DNA from: Diphasiastrum complanatum
Lineage: Eukaryota > Streptophyta > Lycopodiopsida > Lycopodiales > Lycopodiaceae
Direction: 5' to 3'
DNA length: 64,000 nucleotides
Assembly (NCBI GenBank): GCA_029204225.1
Contig: CM055101.1
Location: forward strand, 4,653,246-4,717,245
Part shown: piece after piece, positions 56,327 to 64,000 of the stretch
Layout of the letters: every line of letters starts with the position of its first letter
How positions within the stretch are numbered: position 1 is the first letter of the stretch
The notes under the pieces: model-generated
What the model saw: the letters and a program-made list of their open reading frames with translations, nothing else
Told to the model about the DNA's origin: nothing
Database searches by the model: none
Translations under genes and position numbers: made by a program

Positions 56327-56976
56327 AAATTGTCAACATTTCCTAGCTAGTTTGAGGCCTAAATTGGCTAAAATTGTAAATAGTTTTGGTTCTGGAGTTT
56401 TGCACGTGTGAACCAGGCCACAATGTTTTTATTTACTGTATTTTTTCAGTATGATGAAGTGTCAAACTTCATACCCTTCAAAATGAGACCATTTTGATGT
56501 ATTTTGGTCATATAAGCCATTTTTAGCTATTTTTCCTATATAGGGAATATCTAGGGTCAAGTACCTTCTAGAGAGAGGAGAGAGAGTCATCTTCCTCATC
56601 CATAAATAGTAGGGAAGTCGTGGAGAACAGGTTGGAGAAACCTTTTGTATGCTTCATTGAGATCAATAGATCATTGTCATTGTTTCTTCCTCCATTGAGA
56701 GCATTGTTGTGTGTATTGTCTTCAAGCTATTGTGTATGATCTTAGGTGCTTTTCAAAAGTGGTAGGCTGATGTATTATGGACTGTATAATGCTATTTTGG
56801 GCCGCACTTGATGTTTATGGAAGTTTCCATTTGTGGTAAATGTTTTTTGATCAAGTTCTTTGCATTCTAGGTAGCATAGAATGTGTTGCCAATTCCTAGC
56901 TTATGTAGTTTGGAGTGCAAGCATTCAAGCCAATGATCTTGGAGTTTAGATCCACTTAGGATCTGTATTTTTCACA
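56322..56976 (+). repeat. Copia-3 3' LTR (655 bp)
   Basis: Starts TGTGAAAATTG after the PPT and ends TTTTTCACA. From 56620 on it matches 50851-51201 with about three substitutions and one 6-bp insertion. The stretch from about 56370 to 56619 is only loosely similar to its counterpart. GCACGTGTGAACC near 56402. Confidence 0.95.
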
Positions 56977-57404
56977 AGAAAATTTTTGGAGCTCATTGGC
57001 AATCTCAAGCTAGTTCACTATGTACATTAAGTTTTTGTGATCCAAATGAAACCAAATCAATTTCTACTTGTTTCTCAAGTTAAAGGCCATACTACAGCCT
57101 GTAGTACACACGTGTGGGCTCATATTTCAATGTTTATCAATGCTTTTGATTGTTAATGCTTGTTGTTTGTCAAATTGCCAATCTAGATCAACTTTTTTGT
57201 GTCTAGTTTTTTGGTAGATTGTTAAGCAAGCATCCAATCACTCTTGTGGATCTTTTGTAGATCCATTTATGGTCCTAAAGTATAGTACTTTCACAAAAAA
57301 AAACAATGTAAACTAGTTTCGGCATTTTCGCTTATATTTCGGTAAAATAATAATAATAATAATTGGACCAAAAAAAATTGACGGCCTTCAAAAACTGATG
57401 TATC
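56977..57404. other. Spacer between Copia-3 and Gypsy-3
   Basis: No gene. CACACGTGTG at 57107-57116 and a short AAT run near 57345-57363. Confidence 0.55.
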
Positions 57405-59365
57405 GGACATTAGTCATAGTAGTGCTTCACCCTTGAACCATTTACTCGAGTGTCAAGTAAATGTCCTTGGAGATCAGCTAACTGAAGTGATCCATTATTA
57501 AAAACTTCTATAACTTTATACGGTCCCATCCATCTGGTATGTAATTTTCCAAGAAACAACATGTATCTGTTATCATACAGAAGCACATAGTGTCCCCTTG
57601 TTCAATTTTTATTTTCTTGATGGATTGATCAAAAATTTCTTTTCTTTTATTCTGAACTCGTTCAGTCTCGATTAATGAAAGACAATGATCATCTTCTAGT
57701 TGCGTCAAAGAAATTATCCGCTCCCGGAGACTATCGTGTTCATCCATTCGCTCTTTATTACTAATGCGAAACGTCGAAACTTCAAATTCTATCGGTAGTA
57801 TGGGATGCATTCCATACACAAGATAGTATGGAGTCTGCCTGGTTGTAATCTTTTCAGCAGTTCTATATGCCCATAAGACAGATGGTAACTTCCGATCCCA
57901 ATCAAAAGAATATGTTTTCGTTACTTTATTCAAAATTTTACATAGAATTCCATTTGCCCGTTCCGTAAGCCCATTTGCTTTTGGATTATGGAGTGGTTTG
58001 ACGATGTGTAATAGAAACATATGTTTGATTAAGGAAATAGGTTCCCCTATTGCTAACGAGTCCTAAGGGACAACCATATCGAGTGATAATGTTTTGGAAT
58101 AAAAACTTCGCTACAGTCTTAGCATCGTTTTTAATTGTGGCTTCAGCCTTTCCCATCTTGGTAGCATAGTCCGTGGCAACGAGTATGTAACGACGACGAG
58201 TTTTACGCGTGATCGGTTTAATAGGCCCTACAAAATCTATCCCCCACTTCTCAAAAGGTGCTAAGGGAATAATCCAATGTGTTGCGAAGCTGGGTTTCCC
58301 CATCCTCTGACATGCATCACATTTTTTAATGAATAATTTAACATCTCTATAGACGGTAGGCCACCAATATTTAGCATTGAAAATCTTTTTTGCAGTGTTT
58401 TTAAGAGTATAGTGACCCCCCAAATCTTCCTCATGTAATGCACTTATTTCAACAGTTGTCTCGGTTGGTTCTAAACATCGGCGGAGACTATCGTTAGCTC
58501 CTAATTTATACAATATACTATTTACAATTGTGTAAAGTCCTACCTTAGAAAGAAAAACAGTTTTTTGTTGTTTATTAAAATGTTCAGGATATATCTGGTC
58601 TTGTAAAAATTAATAATGTCACTATAAATTGATGTTTTTGATTGAATACACATTATATGTTCATCTGGAAATTCATCAGAAATGGGTTCTAATTGATTTT
58701 TTGTTTGGAGACGGGATATATAGTCGGCATTTTGATGATCCTTGTCTCTTCTTAGTTCTACTTCATAATTAAACTCATCAAATAATAATACCCATCTAGC
58801 TATTCTACTCGAAAGATCAGGTTTATTCACTAAATGTTTTAATGCGTAATGATCTACGTGAAAAACAAAAGGGTATCCTAAAAGGTAATGTCTAAATTTC
58901 TTTACTGAATAAATCATCCCTAGTGCTTCTCGCCCTGTAGCAGAATAATTTTTTTCTGATGCAGCGAGTTGCCTCCCCGCATAGTAAATTGGATAATCTA
59001 TATTTTGGTCATCTTTTTGACTAAGCACTACACCTATCGCAAAAGATGATGTGTCTACATATACATGGAACTTTTTAGCCCAATTTGGAGGTCTAACCCC
59101 AGTGGCTTCTGCTAATGACTGTTTCAATTGATCAAAAGCTTGTTGATGGTCCTGTATCCAATGATACTCAACAGATTTTTTTAGTAAACTTGTTAAAGGA
59201 GTTACTATTATAGCATAATCTTTAATTATCCTCCGATAGTAACCTACATGTCCTAGAAAACCTCTAAGCTCTCTTACATTCTTAATGTTGATGTAAAGGA
59301 TCCTACTTTAGATATGTCGGCTTGTATACCATCCTTCAAAATTTTATGCCCTAAAAGGATGCCTT
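57405..59365 (-). pseudogene. pol: Gypsy-3 pol remnant (late RT, RNase H, integrase)
   Basis: Minus strand, from right to left: the end of RT (LLGHKILKDGIQAD, then VRELRGFLGHVGYYRRII), RNase H (59127-58540: FHVYVDTSSFAIGVVLSQKD, YSATGREALGMIYSVKKFRH), the integrase zinc region (58513 on: HEEDLGGHYTLKNT, CDACQRMGKPSF), the core WGIDFVGPIKP, and the second Asp position which reads LVSNRGTYF (Asn instead of Asp). The Glu motif ANGLTERANG and the C-terminal domain follow, ending with RVNGSRVKHYYD near 57410. Frame breaks at about 59280, 58530, 58000 and 57530. It is a different gypsy lineage from Gypsy-1 and Gypsy-2. The RT catalytic core is missing. Confidence 0.9.
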
Positions 59366-61240
59366 ACTTACATTCTACATGCATGCAAGCCAAGAATGCT
59401 CATTCACAGATCAGCATGCAAACCAATGAACGTTCTACAGACTCTACAGCTACCTACTCTTAAAACGAACTGAAATCAGAGCCTACACTACATTGAACTT
59501 CCTTGCATAAATTGACAAAACAAGAAACAAGAAACTAATCTACAGCATGTTAGAAGTCCAAGAATCAAGAAACCAACCAGCCTTTTGATTCTTGGACATC
59601 CCAAGAACATCAAGAACTGGATTGTACAGAGATATGCAAGAATCACACCACAGATCCAGCCTATTTAGTTTACTTGAATGTTGGCTCCTACATTAATCCA
59701 CAAGAAAACAAGAAATCTAATCCATAACTAGGAAAGCAAGAAAACTAATCCACTCTAAATCCACAACCACACACAATATGAATGGAAGGGCATGATCATA
59801 TGGGCATCACTCAAGAAAACCATCATGATCGAGGAGCTTAGTGTAGCATCAAAATCATGGAAAATCTTCTTATTAAGCATGGAGTAGATACAATGCAAAA
59901 AGCTCTTCTTCACAAAGAGAGGTGGATCCAGACAGATCCACTCTCTCCTCCCTCCCAAATCTGTTGGCGGGGATGTTGTTGCTGGTGACTGTTCATGCTC
60001 AGGATTGGATCGGTGTGTGAACATGTAGGTGAAACTGGTTGAACATGTGACTGGACTAAAGATTGAACAAATTTTTACTAAATTTGTTTCGATCTTGCTG
60101 TAGTTGACTCAAAGAATAATATGGCAATGAGGTGCAGGAATCAACTCTAACTTGTCATGGATTTCTCATAGTTTCAAAAACTTTGAAACTGCTGTACATG
60201 GTAATCTGAAGATGGATAGATGAATGAAAATGTGTTTTGGAGATGCTCTATAGAAGACTCTTGTGCAGTAGCTATTCATCATGCAAAAATCAGTCACACA
60301 AAATAGGTGAAGAGAAACAAGGAAATAAACAAACATTATAGATAGTGAGAACTATATAGCACTTGTTGAACAAAACTTGCATTCATCAACATTGATAATG
60401 TACCTTGATAGTTGCAATATTTTAGCTGTTTTGTAGAGTAATGTGACTTACTCTGACATGCCCTTGTCAAGACAAGGCAGGGTTGGTTACACTAAATCTA
60501 TCATCATGGATAACAGATGTTGTAAGATATAGCGTGAGATGCAGGTATGGGTGACGTACTATGTCCTGAGGACCTCTTTGAACAAGAGATTCAGAACCGA
60601 ATCTTTAAATGGATTTCCGAATCCTAGATGTATTGTGTATTGGCGCATTGGAAATCTTATTTGCATGTGGAAAGACAAATAGATTGGAGTTTGTAGAAAG
60701 GGAGAAAAATTGTCAATTCCCTGTGGAGGTTGCTCGTGGTTGGACATTGTAGCAGATGACGAAATATCGGTTTCACTTTCTTTCGACAAGGACTCATTTC
60801 ATATTGTCTTTTTTCATTATGGAGTTGGTGTATTGGACGGTGATGTAGTAGAAGTTTACAAGAAATTTCTCGATTGAGCAGCAGGTTTAACTGTTGTTTG
60901 CTATGGTGCTCGTGTTGTTGTCATGAAGATCTGTGTGCCATCACAAAGCATGGTCAAGATCATTCACACATTTCTTTACAATTGCATCTCTTCAAGTATT
61001 TGATTCCATCTGGTTGTGATTTAGTGGAGACTGGAGGATTGCTAGCTGCTTCGAATTCAAATCCTAGAGTCGACACCAACATCTCCGAACAACTCATAGC
61101 TAGCAAATAGTCCAAGAAAGAATGGAGCTCTCTTCCTACCAATTCTTCTAGGACTTGGTCTATGTCAAGTTAGTGAATAAAATAGGGGTTCCCACCAAAA
61201 TTGGTTTAAAATTCAAATTCAAATCTTTTGTATTTATATT
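59366..61240. other. Spacer with an LTR-like repeat piece
   Basis: No supported gene. About 59848-59922 is nearly identical to 63393-63469 (ATGGAAAATCTTCTTATTAA..., CAAAAAGCTCTTCTTCAC). That places a piece of the Gypsy-4 LTR here, on the expected 3' side of Gypsy-4. Confidence 0.55.
59848..59922 (-). repeat. Piece of Gypsy-4-type LTR
   Basis: About 75 bp shared with 63393-63469 with two or three differences. The flanks on both sides differ. Confidence 0.75.
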
Positions 61241-62350
61241 TTATTGATATTTTTTCAGCTGATAAGTAAAACACTTTTTATATTGTGATTCATAACTGAT
61301 GTGATGGGCAGGTAGGATCTTAGTTGCTTGTTTTGGACAGTCTTTGAAACTGTGTTTTCTTATACAGTCGGGAAACTCAGGATGGTACTTGGTCTTGACT
61401 GGACAATCAACCATGAAGTGGCCAGTTTCACCATAGATGAAGCATCTGGTGTGCAGTGGCCCTTGTATAACTACATAGCTATCTTGGATGGCTAGTGGTT
61501 CTGGACTTGCTGGTGGATATTCATGATAAGGCAAGGCATTTCCAGATTGTGATAGGTGTTTTTCATATTGTTGAACTGTATGTGCTTGAATAGGTCGATA
61601 TGAAGGACAAGCATCAACAGGATGTGTAGCCCGGCAGTGTGGGCACCATATTGTTTTTCGTCTATAAGGTACCTGTGCAGGGTTTGACTGACTAGGCATA
61701 CTGCTTTGGATAGACTTCAGGGTAGTTTGAAACTCATTGGTGAGTTTCTCCATTTGAAGTTGGTGTTGCTTATCAAACAACGCCAGCTGTGATTTCCAAA
61801 GCTGATCTTGGGTGTCCTCGATCGGCTTCAATGCATGGACAGGAGCACGTGGTGCTTGCCTTTCCCTAGATTCGTCAATATTTGATCCTTTGTCTTCTTC
61901 CTTGATGGCATCAGACATAGCTATCTTTAGGCTCGTATATTCATCATTGGATTTAAGCTTGCGTCTAATCCATCTTGGAAGGCCGACTAAGAACCAAATG
62001 ATAAGCATCTGTTCAGAGGACTGTTCTTGTACTTGACTTTTGAGACGTTTGAAATGCTCAATACAGTCTCGCACTCGTTCGTCTTTTGTCATTTTGATAT
62101 TACTTAGCTTGACAAAAGGGCTTTCTATCAAGCGAAATGGCTTGAAGCGTTTGATAAAAGCCTCCTTCAAGAGTGACCAGTCACGTTTATCTTCACGATC
62201 AAGGTTAAAAAACCATTCTCATACTCGATCGATCATGGTCATCGAGAAGAGTTGAATCATGGCGTCGGGTGATGTCTCGCCGCATTCTCAAAGATTTGCA
62301 AAAATCTTTGAGGGTCCGAACTACCGTCAAACTTTGGTAGATCTAGTTTG
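61241..62350 (-). pseudogene. gag: Gypsy-4 gag
   Basis: 62350-62170 contains the gag N-terminal region in broken frames (LDLPKFDGSSDPQRFLQIFE). 62170-61241 is open for 309 codons: KEAFIKRFKPFRLIESPFVK, ERVRDCIEHFKRLKSQVQ, GLPRWIRRKLK, a Gln-rich coiled segment (DKQHQLQMEKLTNEF) and zinc motifs CPHCRATHPVDAC and CFIYGETGHFMVDC. The second has Tyr in place of the second Cys. It resembles Gypsy-1 gag in layout but diverges. No protease or pol follows; sequence after 61241 is unrelated. Confidence 0.85.
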
Positions 62351-62934
62351 GGTGTACGTCTCTCATGATGAGCATTGTGGGTAGCAGAGACTCCATTAAG
62401 GTTGGTTCTAGCATGGGATGTTTCAACACCATGAACATGGGTTCTGGCTCACGAAGACTCGGCTCTCTCATATTTTTGTCCTTCGAATGGTTTTGTGGAT
62501 GGCTCGTAGGGTTGGGACCGCATTCGATAGAATCTATGACGTCGGATTTGTTCAGCTACAGGGGACCTGATCTCGTATGGATAATCTTCTGGGATGTCAG
62601 GGTCTGTATTCTCGACCATTGGGTATTGTTGTGTCTTTTTTGTGTTCGGTATGTGTTTCTGGTGTTTTTGGATTTTTTTTAGGGTTTTTGGTGTTTTTGG
62701 AATTTTTAGGTTTTTTGGATTTTTTAAGTTGTTGAAGGAAGTGAAGGTGGAGACTCAGTATAAGAAGGGCTTTCTATTGGTATGAGTGTTGTTTTTTGAA
62801 AAAAAAAATTGTTTTTTTTTTCAGGCTCAAAGGTGTTGCGAAGATGGTGGTTTGGTCGAAATGGCAATCAGAGGTGTTGATCAAAAGTTATGGTCCGGTC
62901 GAGATGGGTGTTAATTGTTCTGATCGAGCTTTGA
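62351..62934 (-). other. Gypsy-4 leader, low-complexity part
   Basis: Includes a T/G-rich low-complexity run (about 62630-62730) and poly-A/poly-T (62798-62821). No gene. Confidence 0.55.
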
Positions 62935-63380
62935 CCTTATTGCTTCGGTTGAGATCTGATTGAATCCCTCAGGTCGAGATTTGATCGCTGCCTTTGGCTC
63001 CGGTTGAGATTTGAACGAGCGCTTCGGCTCCGGTCCAGATCACTTCGGCTTCGGTCAAGATCCGAACGGGCACTTCGGCTTTGGTCGAGATCTGAACAAG
63101 CACTTCGGCTTCGGTCGAGATCTGAATGGACACTTCGGTTGAGACTTTAGCAGACACTTCGGTCGAGACTTCAGTGGATGCTTCGATCGATATTCCAATG
63201 AGTGCTTCGTTCGAGATTTCAGGGAGCACTTCGGCTTCGATCGAGATCTGAACGGGCACTTCGGCTTTGGTCAAGATCTGAATGAGCACTTCAGTTGAGA
63301 CTTCAGTGGACACTTCGGTCGAGACTTCAGCGAACGCTTCGGTCAAGATTCCAAGGAGCGCTTCGGTTGAGATTTTAATT
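62935..63380. repeat. Minisatellite of CTTCGGTCGAGA units in the Gypsy-4 leader
   Basis: About 15-18 degenerate units of roughly 24-30 bp built on CACTTCGG(C/T)T(T/C)GGTCGAGA and TCTGAA. The minus strand stays open across the array (145 codons, 63406-62969) as Thr/Ser-Glu-Val repeats (EVSTEVSTEVSTEV). The open frame probably reflects repeat length in multiples of three. Confidence 0.8.
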
Positions 63381-63389
63381 TTAATTTTT

Positions 63390-63854
63390 TTTAGCATCAA
63401 ACTCATGGAAAATCTTCTTATTAAGCATGGAGTAGATACAATGCAAAAAGCTCTTCTTCACAAAGAGAGAGTCTCTTAAATAAGCAAGAGAGCTCCTTAG
63501 GTGGCATCCTAGTGGAATTTCCACATTTCACAAATTACAAGTGGAATATTGCTCTCCACTAGAGGTCACCATCAAAAGGTGGCTCACTCTACTTTCTTTA
63601 AGAGGAGTCTACTTGCATTTATTACATTTTCTTAGAAATACTAATTCCTACATGGTCATTCCATCTTCCGGGATTCACCATGCCGCTTACACAGTTCTTG
63701 CATGTCTTTTCCTAGCTAGTATTTCTTGGCTCTCATACTCGGCTCTCAGTCTTCATTAGTCTCGTCTTCTCAGAGACCTCCTCGGTCTAAGGCGAGAGGT
63801 GCTCTTGAGTTGTTCTGTCCGAGTATCTTGGGGATTCGTCAGAATCAGCCAACA
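63390..63854 (-). repeat. Gypsy-4 5' LTR
   Basis: In minus orientation it starts TGTTGGCTGATTC at 63854, interrupting a gypsy pol frame. It has a TATA-like GCTTATTTAAGAGA near 63472-63488 and the 75-bp block shared with 59848-59922. The inner end is approximate. Confidence 0.65.
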
Positions 63855-64000
63855 TATATTGGTGCTGCCTAACAGGTATTGTTCCCTGAATGAGATCTAT
63901 TCTATGTTCACCCCATTTAACTGGTATACCTATTAAATCATCCATCGACCAAGCAAACACATTTTGGTATTTTTGAAGAAACAATATATACTCTTCACGT
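63787..64000 (-). pseudogene. pol: Gypsy-5 pol fragment (start of RT)
   Basis: The minus strand from the right edge encodes LQKYQNVFAWSMDDLIGIP and HRIDLIQGTIPVRQHQYML, the region just before the RT core of gypsy elements (compare DCFAWSYKDSKGIP in Gypsy-1). Homology stops at 63855, where the Gypsy-4 LTR begins. The remainder lies outside the window or was lost; it could be the missing front of Gypsy-3. Confidence 0.8.

Larger units (their letters stand above)
50554..56976 (+). mobile_element. Copia-3: near-complete Ty1/copia retrotransposon
   Basis: The 6,423-bp element has two LTRs of about 650 bp, a PBS, a leader, a gag-pol with one frameshift, and a PPT (GAAGAGGGAG). It interrupts a gypsy LTR. 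Flanking 5-mers (GGGTC on the left, AGAAA on the right) do not match, so the usual target duplication is missing. The LTRs are mosaic (see findings). It is the least decayed element in the window. Confidence 0.95.

Noticed and set aside
60559-61142. Small genes at 60559-60789 (-), 60874-61110 (+) and 60960-61142 (-)
   Set aside because: Short overlapping frames on both strands without motifs or codon-use support.

Overview
This is a retrotransposon-rich stretch of a large nuclear plant genome. The evidence is nested Ty1/copia and Ty3/gypsy LTR elements, initiator-Met-type primer binding sites, a wall-associated-kinase (WAK) ectodomain gene with a canonical GT-AG intron, and long AT-rich spacers. 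A gymnosperm or fern-like genome would fit, but the sequence does not settle the lineage. No prokaryotic or organellar feature was seen.

Layout. 1-3.4 kb: the 5' part of a decayed copia element (Copia-1, minus strand). 3.6-4.2 kb: a gypsy relic fused to a degenerate tRNA-Asp-like sequence. 7.3-9.1 kb: the only host-gene candidate, two exons of a WAK-type extracellular region on the minus strand, with no kinase exon visible. 9.3-12.4 kb: a GC-rich island, tandem repeats, a 26-bp minisatellite and a MITE-like hairpin. 12.4-24.8 kb: Copia-2 (minus), whose gag is split by an 8,072-bp gypsy element (Gypsy-1) with a matching 5-bp target duplication CTAGA. 28.55-32.53 kb: Copia-4 with target duplication GGGAC and two internal deletions. 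32.99-34.18 kb: a compact copia derivative (minus). 34.3-38.25 kb: Copia-5. 39.1-41.3 kb: copia scraps plus a detached piece of the Gypsy-1-type LTR. 42.1-43.4 kb and 47.4-50.2 kb: two diverged copies of an unusual non-gag, non-pol ORF, on opposite strands around the decayed Gypsy-2 pol (43.6-46.6 kb). 50.55-56.98 kb: Copia-3, the best preserved element, with one frameshift and a PBS abutting the 5' LTR. 57.4-59.4 kb: Gypsy-3 pol remnant. 61.2-63.85 kb: Gypsy-4 gag, a minisatellite leader and a 5' LTR. 63.86 kb to the edge: another gypsy pol fragment.

None of the elements looks autonomous: each carries stops, frameshifts, deletions or a lost catalytic residue, although Copia-3 is close. The less ordinary signals are (i) the recurring extra ORF, one copy of which keeps a single reading frame for about 2.8 kb with eight stops that are mostly explainable as C-to-T changes; (ii) Copia-3 LTRs that are near identical at both ends but strongly diverged in the middle, with no target duplication; (iii) a palindromic G-box motif (TTTCACACGTGTGAAA and variants) recurring in LTRs, leaders and flanks of unrelated elements; (iv) a WAK ectodomain gene with an in-frame 36-bp duplication and a signal-anchor-like N-terminus.
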